This document shows positions 1 to 8,043 of a stretch of 64,000 nt of DNA, piece by piece. The stretch's first letter is position 1. Each line of letters opens with the position of its first letter. The position numbers and the translations under genes were made by a program. The stretch spans positions 44,487 to 108,486 of the forward strand of contig NZ_BSSQ01000012.1 in assembly GCF_030161375.1 (NCBI RefSeq). The letters are read 5' to 3'. The stretch comes from Paenibacillus glycanilyticus. Lineage in GTDB: Bacteria; Bacillota; Bacilli; Paenibacillales; Paenibacillaceae. The notes under the pieces were generated by a model, which was not told where the DNA came from, searched no databases, and saw nothing but the letters and a program-made list of their open reading frames with translations.

Positions 1-486
1 GATCAGAGTCAGCAGAAGCTGTCCGACGGTTTCAAGGACGGGGAGCCTAAGCTGTATACGCAGGCAGAATTGGATTCAAAGCTTGCCGAGGAGCGGGCGA
101 AAGCAGTCAAGGAATCGGCTCAGGCAAATCCATCCGAGGATATGCCGGAGACGAAAGAACCTACGGAATCAGCGTCTGTTAAGGAGAATGAACCTCCAGA
201 AGCTACTGATAAGAAGGAAGCGGCGGGAACTGCGGGGGAAGCTCATAATGACTTGAAACGCCAAGTACGTATTACTGGCGGCATGAACTTGACGGATACC
301 GCAGGATTGCTTGCCGATCAGAAGCTGATCTCGGACAAGGACGCATTTATTAAAGCAATGAAGAACAAACCCGTACGCGCAGGTTATTTCATCTTTGAGG
401 GGAATCCGGCGGTAGGAGAAATCATTCGGATTCTGACCAGCCAGCCGCTCACAAAGTCGGAATTTGAGAAGCAAATGAAAGGTTAA
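1..486 (+). CDS. C-terminal part of an MltG/YceG-like protein (partial)
   Basis: The reading frame is open from base 1, so the N-terminus lies outside the window; about 161 residues are visible. The first ~85 are a charged Glu/Lys/Pro/Ala-rich linker of low complexity. The last ~75 residues, beginning near VRITGGMNLTDTAGLL, resemble the LysM-like subdomain of the YceG/MltG endolytic transglycosylase family, which has a G-M-x(5)-A-x-x-L pattern followed by a predicted helix and a Gly-Tyr-Phe turn. The catalytic transglycosylase domain is not in the visible part, so this is probably a small YceG-like protein of unknown role rather than MltG itself. It sits just upstream of rpsB, where B. subtilis has the motility gene swrB/ylxL; the sequence does not look like SwrB. 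Family assignment is by pattern only. Confidence 0.6.
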   Translation, partial: DQSQQKLSDGFKDGEPKLYTQAELDSKLAEERAKAVKESAQANPSEDMPETKEPTESASVKENEPPEATDKKEAAGTAGEAHNDLKRQVRITGGMNLTDTAGLLADQKLISDKDAFIKAMKNKPVRAGYFIFEGNPAVGEIIRILTSQPLTKSEFEKQMKG

Positions 487-516
487 AGACAACCTGCAAA
501 ATTTCGACAATCACTG

Positions 517-545
517 TTGCACCATGTAGGCAGATATGTTATATT
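517..545 (+). promoter_or_regulatory. Probable sigma-A promoter of rpsB
   Basis: TTGCAC at 517-522 and TATATT at 540-545 are separated by 17 bp, matching a vegetative promoter. Transcription would start near 552 and give a leader of about 120 nt before rpsB. Confidence 0.6.
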
Positions 546-580
546 AATTGTCGGTGTTAAAAACACACGCCTATTAATTC

Positions 581-616
581 CGTTAATGGTGCTTCCGGTC
601 GCCGGAAGTGTTAGCG
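581..616 (+). promoter_or_regulatory. Two-tier hairpin in the rpsB leader
   Basis: An outer stem (581-586 with 611-616, one G-U pair) encloses an internal loop and an inner perfect 7-bp stem (592-598 with 602-608, loop TCG). It lies in the rpsB 5' leader with no T-run after it, so it is not a terminator. Ribosomal protein leaders of this kind often bind their own product; binding of S2 here is an inference. Confidence 0.4.
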
Positions 617-674
617 GAAGATGCGATGGGCGGAGGTATTCACAAAAAAAACCATTACAGGAGGTGTGTAGAAT

Positions 675-1373
675 ATGGCGGTTATTTCCATGAAACAACT
701 TCTTGAGGCTGGTGTACACTTCGGTCACCAAACTCGTCGTTGGAACCCAAAGATGGATCGTTATATCTTCACAGAAAGAAACGGGATTTACATTATCGAC
801 CTGCAAAAAACAGTTAAGAAAGTCGAAGAAGCTTACAACTTCGTACGTTCTGTAGCTGCTGAGGGCGGCACTATGCTGTTCGTAGGTACGAAAAAACAAG
901 CTCAAGATTCGGTGAAAGAAGAAGCTGAACGTTGCGGCAACTTCTACATCAACCAACGTTGGTTGGGTGGTACGCTGACTAACTTCCAAACGATCCAAAA
1001 ACGTATTGACCGTCTGCGTCAACTCGAAAAATGGTCGGAAGACGGTACTTTCGAAGTACTGCCTAAAAAAGAAGTTATCATCCTTAACAAAGAAAAAGAT
1101 CGCCTCGAGAAATTCCTCGGCGGCATCAAAGGCATGAAAGGCCTGCCTAGCGCGCTGTTCATCATCGATCCTCGTAAAGAGCGTATCGCTGTTGCTGAAG
1201 CACGCAAACTCGGTATCCCAATCGTAGGTATCGTTGATACAAACTGCGATCCGGACGAAATCGATTATGTAATTCCAGGCAATGACGACGCGATTCGCGC
1301 AGTTAAATTGCTCACTTCGAAAATGGCTGACGCTATCGTGGAAGCTAACCAAGGCGAGCAAACTACTGCTTAA
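675..1373 (+). CDS. rpsB: 30S ribosomal protein S2
   Basis: This is the ribosomal protein uS2, a late-assembling component of the 30S subunit head that bridges toward S1 or the mRNA exit region. The 232-residue product has the family start [19 protein letters not shown], the [10 protein letters not shown] signature near residue 95, and the [17 protein letters not shown] segment near residue 195. The length is normal for Firmicutes. The ATG at 675 follows CAGGAGGTG with good spacing. It heads the rpsB-tsf pair, with a hairpin between the two genes that can attenuate read-through into tsf. Confidence 0.98.
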   Translation: MAVISMKQLLEAGVHFGHQTRRWNPKMDRYIFTERNGIYIIDLQKTVKKVEEAYNFVRSVAAEGGTMLFVGTKKQAQDSVKEEAERCGNFYINQRWLGGTLTNFQTIQKRIDRLRQLEKWSEDGTFEVLPKKEVIILNKEKDRLEKFLGGIKGMKGLPSALFIIDPRKERIAVAEARKLGIPIVGIVDTNCDPDEIDYVIPGNDDAIRAVKLLTSKMADAIVEANQGEQTTA

Positions 1374-1395
1374 TCCGATATAATTGCTACAACAA

Positions 1396-1437
1396 AGGGT
1401 GGTCAGAAGGTGAAAGCCTCTCACCGCCCTTTTTTTG
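1396..1437 (+). terminator. Terminator or attenuator between rpsB and tsf
   Basis: AGGGTGGT pairs with ACCGCCCT (one G-U) across a short loop, followed by seven T residues. It lies between two genes that are normally co-transcribed, so partial read-through is likely. Confidence 0.7.
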
Positions 1438-1477
1438 AACGTAAAAACTAAAAATGGAATTTCCAGGAGGGCTAATC

Positions 1478-2128
1478 ATGGCGGTATCCGCAAGCGCAGT
1501 AAAAGAACTTCGTGAAAGAACTGGAGCAGGTATGCTCGATTGCAAGAAAGCATTGGACGAAACAAATGGCGACATCACAAAAGCAATTGAATTGCTTCGT
1601 GAAAAAGGTCTGTCCGCAGCTGCTAACAAAGCTGGCCGTGTTGCAACTGAAGGCGTAGTTGAATCGTATATCCATGCAGGCGGCCGTATCGGCGTTCTGG
1701 TTGAAATCAACTGCGAAACTGACTTCGTTGCTAAGACTGACCAATTCCGTACTTTCGCTCGTGACATCGCTATGCACATCGCTGCAGCAAACCCTAAGTT
1801 TGTTAAACGCGAAGAAGTTCCAGCTGAAGAAATCGAGAAAGAGCGCGAGATTCTGAAAGCTCAAGCTCTGAACGAAGGCAAGCCGGAAAAAATCGTTGAA
1901 AAAATGGTTGACGGCCGTATCTCCAAATACTACGAAGAATATTGCTTGATGGAGCAATCCTTCGTTAAAGACCCAGACAAAACAATCTCGGCTCTTCTGA
2001 ACGAGAAAATCAGCGCAATCGGCGAGAACATCTCGATCCGTCGCTTTGTTCGTTACGAACTGGGCGAAGGTCTTGAGAAAAAAGTGGATAACTTCGTTGA
2101 AGAAGTTATGGCTCAAGCAAAACTGTAA
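1478..2128 (+). CDS. tsf: Elongation factor Ts
   Basis: EF-Ts is the guanine nucleotide exchange factor that releases GDP from EF-Tu in the cytoplasm. The 216-residue product begins [20 protein letters not shown] and contains the N-terminal UBA-like region with the family motif [13 protein letters not shown] (residues ~12-24). The core follows with the CETDFVAK motif near residue 80, which contacts EF-Tu. The start at ATG 1478 is chosen over the upstream in-frame ATG at 1454 because CCAGGAGG lies at 1463-1470 with ideal spacing. It is a little shorter than B. subtilis EF-Ts but complete. Transcription probably continues from rpsB. Confidence 0.97.
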   Translation: MAVSASAVKELRERTGAGMLDCKKALDETNGDITKAIELLREKGLSAAANKAGRVATEGVVESYIHAGGRIGVLVEINCETDFVAKTDQFRTFARDIAMHIAAANPKFVKREEVPAEEIEKEREILKAQALNEGKPEKIVEKMVDGRISKYYEEYCLMEQSFVKDPDKTISALLNEKISAIGENISIRRFVRYELGEGLEKKVDNFVEEVMAQAKL

Positions 2129-2145
2129 ACCGAACGCACAGGCGG

Positions 2146-2172
2146 GGCGGGGCGTTCGCCCCGTCTTTTTTT
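2146..2172 (+). terminator. Terminator after tsf
   Basis: A GC-rich stem CGGGGC-GTTC-GCCCCG is followed by a T-rich run, giving a strong rho-independent terminator before pyrH. Confidence 0.8.
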
Positions 2173-2176
2173 CTAA

Positions 2177-2961
<785 letters not shown>

Positions 2962-2962
<1 letters not shown>

Positions 2963-3516
2963 TGCCGCAAGCGATTAAGAAAAATGCAGAAGAACGTATG
3001 GATAAAGCGATTGGTGCTTTGAAACGTGATCTGGCTACACTTCGTGCTGGACGGGCGACGCCTGCTTTGCTCGATCGTGTTCAAGTTGAATATTACGGGG
3101 CTCCTACGCCCGTTGCGCAATTAGCGAATATTAATACACCGGATTCCCGCACGTTGTTTATTCAACCTTGGGACAAATCGTCGATCGCAGCGATCGAAAA
3201 AGCGATTATGAAATCCGATCTTGGCCTGACTCCGTCCAATGACGGTTCGGCAATCCGCATCACGTTGCCGCCACTTACGGAAGAGCGCCGTCAGGAGCTT
3301 GTCAAAACAACTAAGAAATTCGGCGAAGACGCGAAAGTTGCGATCCGCAACATCCGTCGCGATGCGAATGACGATATCAAAAAGCTCGAGAAAACGACGG
3401 TTTCCGAAGATGAATCCCGTCGTCATCAAGAAGACATTCAAAAAGCAACAGACCGTTTCATCGCGGAAGTTGACAAAGTGTTGGTTGCTAAAGAGAAAGA
3501 GATTATGGAAGTATAA
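2962..3516 (+). CDS. frr: Ribosome recycling factor
   Basis: RRF splits the post-termination ribosome together with EF-G. The 184-residue product is of standard length. It has the long-helix bundle and the hallmark [19 protein letters not shown] near residue 29. The C-terminal domain I helix is rich in Lys/Glu and ends [13 protein letters not shown]. The ATG overlaps the pyrH stop. A weak terminator-like hairpin follows before uppS. Confidence 0.97.
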
Positions 3517-3527
3517 TTGCGCCTACA

Positions 3528-3558
3528 GCCCCTCCGTAAGGTGGGGTTTGGTTTTTTT
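3528..3558 (+). terminator. Weak terminator between frr and uppS
   Basis: CCCCTCC and GGTGGGG pair around GTAA with one mismatch, and a seven-T run follows at 3552-3558. Some read-through into uppS is likely. Confidence 0.55.
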
Positions 3559-3582
3559 GAAATCCGGGTGGGAGGAACATAC

Positions 3583-4350
3583 ATGATCAGTCGACTTTGG
3601 GCTAAACTTGGCAAATCGTCCTCGCAAGCGGCAGAACCGTTTTTAACGACTGACAATGTCCCGGAGCATATTGCCATCATAATGGACGGCAACGGGCGAT
3701 GGGCGAAGAAACGTGGACTTCCACGGATCGCGGGCCATCATACGGGAATGAAAACGGTGAAGCGAATCGTTATCGAGGCAGATCGTCTTGGTGTCAAATA
3801 TTTGACATTGTACGCTTTTTCCACGGAAAACTGGAAGCGGCCCAAAGACGAAGTTGAGTTCCTGATGAAGCTTCCTCAACAATTTTTGGAAATCGAGTTG
3901 GAAGAACTCATTGAAAAAAACGTTCAAGTGCGCATGATGGGCCATAAAGAAAATTTACCGTCGTTTACGCTCAACGCTGTTGAGGAAGCAATCACGAAGA
4001 CGGCTAATAATACTGGACTCGTACTCAATTTTGCTCTTAATTATGGCGGTCGCAGGGAAATGCTTGAGGCGATAAAAGAAATTGCAGCCGATGTACAGGA
4101 TGGACGTTTGTCTACCGAACAAATTGATGAGAAGCTGTTATCCAGCCGATTGCTAAGCGGGGATATTCCCGATCCCGATTTGTTGATCCGTACTAGTGGC
4201 GAACTAAGGCTGAGTAACTTCATGCTGTGGCAGCTAGCATACAGTGAAATGTGGTTTACGAACGTCTACTGGCCGGAATTCACTGAAGTGCATCTACAGG
4301 AAGCCATTCATGAGTATCAGCGCCGCGCACGGCGATATGGCGGTTTATAG
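3583..4350 (+). CDS. uppS: Undecaprenyl diphosphate synthase (cis-prenyltransferase)
   Basis: UppS condenses isopentenyl diphosphate with farnesyl diphosphate to make C55-PP, the lipid carrier for peptidoglycan and teichoic acid. The 255-residue product has the catalytic IMDGNGRWAKKRGLPR region (Asp near residue 34), the YAFSTENWKRP segment, and the C-terminal RTSGELRLSNFMLWQLAYSE motif. The start at ATG 3583 is preceded by GGGTGGGAGG; the open frame extends upstream to 3517 but only through the terminator. It precedes cdsA by 26 bp and forms a lipid-synthesis pair with it. Confidence 0.97.
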   Translation: MISRLWAKLGKSSSQAAEPFLTTDNVPEHIAIIMDGNGRWAKKRGLPRIAGHHTGMKTVKRIVIEADRLGVKYLTLYAFSTENWKRPKDEVEFLMKLPQQFLEIELEELIEKNVQVRMMGHKENLPSFTLNAVEEAITKTANNTGLVLNFALNYGGRREMLEAIKEIAADVQDGRLSTEQIDEKLLSSRLLSGDIPDPDLLIRTSGELRLSNFMLWQLAYSEMWFTNVYWPEFTEVHLQEAIHEYQRRARRYGGL

Positions 4351-4376
4351 CATCGATAACGGAGAGTGACCATCAC

Positions 4377-5171
4377 TTGAAACAGAGAATCATATGGGGA
4401 CTGCTTGCCGGTGCAGCATTTGTTGCGCTCCTTTTAGCCGGTGGATGGTTTTACGCTGCTACGCTTGTAGGGCTCGCTTTACTTGGATTTAACGAGTATA
4501 CGAGAATGAACGGGCACACTTGGAATGAACCGGCGTCTTTGCTTGGTTATGCCGGTGTGCTGCTGTTCGTGCTTCCATGGAAGCTTATGGGCGTAGATGC
4601 TCCCTCTGCGATAACCGTACTTTGGAGTTTGGCGTTCTTGCTTTTAGCCGTTACGGTCTTTACGAAAAACAAAATAACGATCGACGGCGCCTCGCTCATG
4701 TTGTTAGGCGCTTTATATGTAGGTTACGGCTTCAGCTCGATGAATGCCGTTCGGGAGTTGGACCATCACGGCATTTTTTGGTCGTTCCTTATTATAACTT
4801 GCAATGTCGCGTCAGATGCAGGTGCCTATTTCGTGGGACGGGCAATGGGTAAGCATAAGTTATGGCCTTCCATAAGCCCTAACAAAACGATCGAAGGAGC
4901 ATTAGGCGGTGTTGTGCTCGCTATTGTCGCGGCATGGGTCTTCGCTCTTTGCGCTCCTAGCATCATTGAAATTCCTAATGCTCTGTTAATCGGTCTATTC
5001 GTAGCGGTAGCCGGTCAACTAGGCGACCTGATACAATCGGCTTACAAACGCGTCCGCAACATCAAGGATTCCGGTTCTATCTTACCGGGACACGGCGGTG
5101 TTCTAGATCGTTTCGACAGTTGGATTATCGTGTTCCCGCTGTTGATCCTTACCGAATTGATCCCTACATAA
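4377..5171 (+). CDS. cdsA: Phosphatidate cytidylyltransferase
   Basis: CdsA makes CDP-diacylglycerol from phosphatidic acid and CTP, the precursor of phosphatidylglycerol (made by pgsA further on) and other phospholipids. The 264-residue integral membrane protein has about eight hydrophobic segments. The C-terminal family signature reads SAYKRVRNIKDSG then LPGHGGVLDRFDS (residues ~222-248), including the metal-binding Asp residues. The start is TTG at 4377, set by GGAGAG at 4361-4366. Hairpins follow its stop codon. Confidence 0.96.
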   Translation: MKQRIIWGLLAGAAFVALLLAGGWFYAATLVGLALLGFNEYTRMNGHTWNEPASLLGYAGVLLFVLPWKLMGVDAPSAITVLWSLAFLLLAVTVFTKNKITIDGASLMLLGALYVGYGFSSMNAVRELDHHGIFWSFLIITCNVASDAGAYFVGRAMGKHKLWPSISPNKTIEGALGGVVLAIVAAWVFALCAPSIIEIPNALLIGLFVAVAGQLGDLIQSAYKRVRNIKDSGSILPGHGGVLDRFDSWIIVFPLLILTELIPT

Positions 5172-5183
5172 ACAGGAGAGTAG

Positions 5184-5233
5184 GTTTATCCCCTTGTGGA
5201 TAAACAGCAACATGGAGATTATGACATGTTGCT
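5184..5233 (+). terminator. Two hairpins after cdsA, the second terminator-like
   Basis: A perfect 8-bp stem (5184-5191 with 5198-5205) is followed directly by a second perfect 8-bp stem (5206-5213 with 5226-5233) and a short T-run. The second probably ends cdsA transcripts. Confidence 0.5.
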
Positions 5234-5267
5234 TTTGCTCTCCACGCTCTCCATCTTTTTTTTCATT

Positions 5268-5292
5268 GGCATTCCGACTTGGAAGGAATGCC
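5268..5292 (+). repeat. Inverted repeat in the cdsA-dxr gap
   Basis: GGCATTCC at 5268-5275 pairs with GGAATGCC at 5285-5292, a perfect 8-bp stem with a 9-nt loop. Flanking CATT and AATG can extend it. A long T-run lies just upstream. Confidence 0.5.
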
Positions 5293-5309
5293 GTGAATGT
5301 TTCAGCTAT

Positions 5310-5503
5310 TTGGTTGAGTGAGCGGAGCGAAAGTGTCATGGTGGAGAAACAAGATTATGCTTCCGAAGTAGCTTTCTTCCAGAAAGCTTTAAGTGTTCGC
5401 CTTTGTCTATGAGTTTCAACCGCTTAGCGGATTGAGATGAAGAAACTCAGAGACAACAGCGATCGGAAGCATGACACTTTTGCGCAGCGAATGCACTTCA
5501 ACT
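5310..5503. other. Structured intergenic element between cdsA and dxr
   Basis: This fills most of a 372-bp gene-free stretch (5172-5543). The outer arms are imperfect inverted repeats: 5327-5340 pairs with 5470-5483 (14 bp, one G-U), and TTGAGTG near 5314-5320 answers CACTTCAA near 5494-5501. Inside, ATGCTTCCGA (5357-5366) pairs with TCGGAAGCAT (5463-5472). AGCTTTCT/AGAAAGCT form a perfect hairpin at 5370-5388. A compound stem joins 5403-5408 with 5451-5456 and 5410-5417 with 5442-5449, capped by CCGC-TTA-GCGG at 5420-5430. Stems 5327-5340/5470-5483 and 5357-5366/5463-5472 share three bases and may alternate. No credible ORF with a ribosome binding site is present. It could be a structured RNA, a dxr leader or a MITE-like repeat; the sequence alone does not decide. 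Confidence 0.5.
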
Positions 5504-5543
5504 ATCGAGCAAAACAGCATCAAATGAGTTCCAGGAGGAATCC

Positions 5544-6683
5544 ATGAAAAATATTACCATCTTAGGGTCCACCGGCTCCATCGGCACTCAAACGCTTGAT
5601 GTCATCGCAAACGATCCGGAGCGATACCGGGTTGTTGGGTTATCGGCGGGTAGCAACTTGGCCTTGCTGATCGAGCAAGCGAAGCAATTCCGTCCTTCGG
5701 TCGTTTGCCTCGCGAACAAGGAATTAGCGGAGCAGGCAAAAGCTGAATTGCCATCCGGCATTCAAGTGCTGTACGGCGAGGAAGGTCTTGTAGAGCTTGC
5801 GGCGAATGCGGATGCGGATGTTGTCGTGACGGCGATAGTCGGCAGCCGCGGACTTCCCGCAACGCTTGCCGCTATCGAAGCGGGCAAGACGATTGCGCTT
5901 GCGAACAAAGAAACGCTTGTAACGGCGGGACATATCGTAATGGAACGCGCAAGACAAAAGGGCGTTTCCGTTATTCCGGTGGACAGCGAACATTCGGCGA
6001 TTTTTCAATGCTTAAACGGTGAAGACGTTAAATCATTGCAACAGCTTACTCTTACCGCATCGGGAGGCTCGTTCCGGGATCGTACCCGTGATCAGCTTGC
6101 GGGCGTTACGGTAGCTGAAGCGTTGAATCATCCGAACTGGTCCATGGGAGCGAAGATAACGATTGATTCAGCAACCATGGTGAACAAAGGTCTTGAGGTC
6201 ATCGAGGCTCGCTGGCTGTTTGATGTCACGTATGATCAGATTAAGGTATTGATTCATCCGGAGAGCATCATCCACTCTTTTGTGGAATTCAATGACAACA
6301 GCGTTATAGCGCAGCTGGGCTTGCCGGATATGCGCGTGCCGATTCAATATGCATTAACTTATCCGGAGCGTCGTTCGACGCCAACGGGGCGGCTTGATCT
6401 GGCTGCGATCGGCAAGCTTCATTTCCGCGAGATGGATTTTGCCAGATACCCATGCCTCAAGCTAGCGTTTGAATGCGGCCGGGCTGGACAATCGGCTCCA
6501 ACCGTATTTAATGCGGCGAATGAGGTTGCGGTTGCCCGTTTCTTAAACGGCGAGATTGATTTCTTAGGGATTGAGCGAGTGCTGGAGCGTGTACTCGAGC
6601 GCCACTCGGTAACAGCGGTGAATGATTTGCAGGCTATAGCAGAAGTTGATGCATGGGCTCGTAAAGAAGCGGCAGTCATCTAG
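5544..6683 (+). CDS. dxr: 1-deoxy-D-xylulose 5-phosphate reductoisomerase
   Basis: Dxr converts DXP to 2-C-methyl-D-erythritol 4-phosphate with NADPH, the first dedicated step of the MEP isoprenoid pathway, which feeds UppS upstream. The 379-residue product has the NADPH-binding GSTGSIGTQTLD at residues ~7-18. Metal and substrate residues lie in VDSEHSAIFQC (near 150), ASGGSFRD (near 173) and NHPNWSMGAKITIDSATMVNKGLEVIEA region (near 196-224). ATG 5544 follows CCAGGAGGAATCC. It begins a run with rseP, proS and polC. Confidence 0.97.
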   Translation: MKNITILGSTGSIGTQTLDVIANDPERYRVVGLSAGSNLALLIEQAKQFRPSVVCLANKELAEQAKAELPSGIQVLYGEEGLVELAANADADVVVTAIVGSRGLPATLAAIEAGKTIALANKETLVTAGHIVMERARQKGVSVIPVDSEHSAIFQCLNGEDVKSLQQLTLTASGGSFRDRTRDQLAGVTVAEALNHPNWSMGAKITIDSATMVNKGLEVIEARWLFDVTYDQIKVLIHPESIIHSFVEFNDNSVIAQLGLPDMRVPIQYALTYPERRSTPTGRLDLAAIGKLHFREMDFARYPCLKLAFECGRAGQSAPTVFNAANEVAVARFLNGEIDFLGIERVLERVLERHSVTAVNDLQAIAEVDAWARKEAAVI

Positions 6684-6770
6684 CTTTTTGCGGTAACCTG
6701 CGGTTCTCTTGTTTCGTACGGGAGAATAATGATAATCTATGTACAGGCCGTTACGAACAGGAGGCTCGTT

Positions 6771-8036
6771 ATGGAGATGATTCGGGTCATTTTTATGACC
6801 GTGCTCGTATTTTTTGTCATTGTCACCATTCACGAATGGGGACATTACTATTTTGCCAAACGCGCAGGCATTTTGGTTAGGGAATTTGCCATTGGTTTTG
6901 GGCCAAAGCTTTTCTCGATTAAACGCGGGGAGACGCGGTTCACGTTAAGACTTGTGCCGGCAGGCGGATTTGTCCGCATGGCAGGCGAAGATCCCGAGAT
7001 CGTAGACGTGACCGTTGGACAGACGGTCGCCGTTCGCGTGAAAAACAATCAGGTTACCCGGATTTACTTGGATCGTCTGGACGAGCGCAGCGGCGTAGTG
7101 CGCGGAGAAGTATCGGCGATTGATTTGGAGAAGGATTTGTTCGTGACGCTTGATGTTGAAGGCGAGAATGATCGATTTGCTGTTCATCCTCAGGCGCTCC
7201 TTATTTCTAGAGGAAAAGAAACCCAAATTGCTCCTGTTGACCGTCAATTCGGCAGCAAGTCCGTTGGCGCTCGCGCGTTGGCGATTTTTGCCGGACCGCT
7301 TATGAACTTTGTACTGGCATTTGTTTTGTTTATGGCTTACATACAGCTCGCGGGCACGCCGCAAGGACTGCTTGTTGACGAGGTAACCAAAGGCATGCCG
7401 GCCGAGCAAGCACAGTTGCAGAAGGGCGATTTGATCGATACCGTTAACGGGGTCAAGATCGGGACCAATTATGACAAGATGATTGACATTATTGGCGCAT
7501 CTCCCGGAAAACCAATTCAATTGAATATTGTCCGTAACGGAGACATGCAGGCGATTAACCTGACTCCGGTAGCGGATGATCAAGGCGTTGGCAAAGTTGG
7601 GATCAGAGCAGCTTATCAATTCCGGAGCGCAACGGTGGGCGAGACCATTACAGGTGCTGCCAAACTGATGAAATCGATGACCATTAGTATTTTTGAAGGC
7701 TTTAAGAAAATTATTATTGGCGACTTCAAGCTGGATGATCTGGGCGGACCTGTCCGCACGGCGGAAATGACGAGCGAGATCGCGCGTAAAGGCATTACCG
7801 ATCTGACGTCATGGACAGCTTTGTTAAGCTTGTATTTAGGGATCTTCAACTTGCTGCCGATTCCCGCGCTTGATGGCAGCAGGCTTATCTTCCTCGGGCT
7901 CGAGGCGGTACGCGGGCGCCCGGTTAATCCAAACCGGGAAAGCATGGTCCACTTCATCGGTTTTGCCTTAATTATGCTGCTGATGCTTGTGGTAACTTAC
8001 AATGATATTTTGCGATTGGTACGAGGGGAGCCATAA
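6771..8036 (+). CDS. rseP: Site-2 intramembrane metalloprotease RseP/RasP
   Basis: This zinc protease cuts transmembrane segments of anti-sigma factors, cell-division proteins and signal-peptide remnants. The 421-residue product has an N-terminal membrane helix with the zinc motif HEWGH at residues ~22-26. A PDZ domain (about 200-285) lies between membrane segments, and the third metal ligand is in LLPIPALDGSR near residue 360. The start ATG 6771 is set by CAGGAGG at 6758-6764; an upstream in-frame start at 6729 lacks a ribosome site. The gene ends 7 bp before proS, whose ribosome site overlaps its tail. Confidence 0.96.
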   Translation: MEMIRVIFMTVLVFFVIVTIHEWGHYYFAKRAGILVREFAIGFGPKLFSIKRGETRFTLRLVPAGGFVRMAGEDPEIVDVTVGQTVAVRVKNNQVTRIYLDRLDERSGVVRGEVSAIDLEKDLFVTLDVEGENDRFAVHPQALLISRGKETQIAPVDRQFGSKSVGARALAIFAGPLMNFVLAFVLFMAYIQLAGTPQGLLVDEVTKGMPAEQAQLQKGDLIDTVNGVKIGTNYDKMIDIIGASPGKPIQLNIVRNGDMQAINLTPVADDQGVGKVGIRAAYQFRSATVGETITGAAKLMKSMTISIFEGFKKIIIGDFKLDDLGGPVRTAEMTSEIARKGITDLTSWTALLSLYLGIFNLLPIPALDGSRLIFLGLEAVRGRPVNPNRESMVHFIGFALIMLLMLVVTYNDILRLVRGEP

Positions 8037-8043
8037 GTCGGTT

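Noticed and set aside
483..1424. A 313-codon open frame on the minus strand opposite rpsB
   Set aside because: rpsB is certain on the + strand; the opposite frame is Phe-rich with no recognisable domain.
5194..5412. A 72-codon open frame in the cdsA-dxr gap
   Set aside because: It runs through the inverted repeats, lacks a ribosome binding site and has a composition unlike the neighbouring genes; the structure explains the sequence better.
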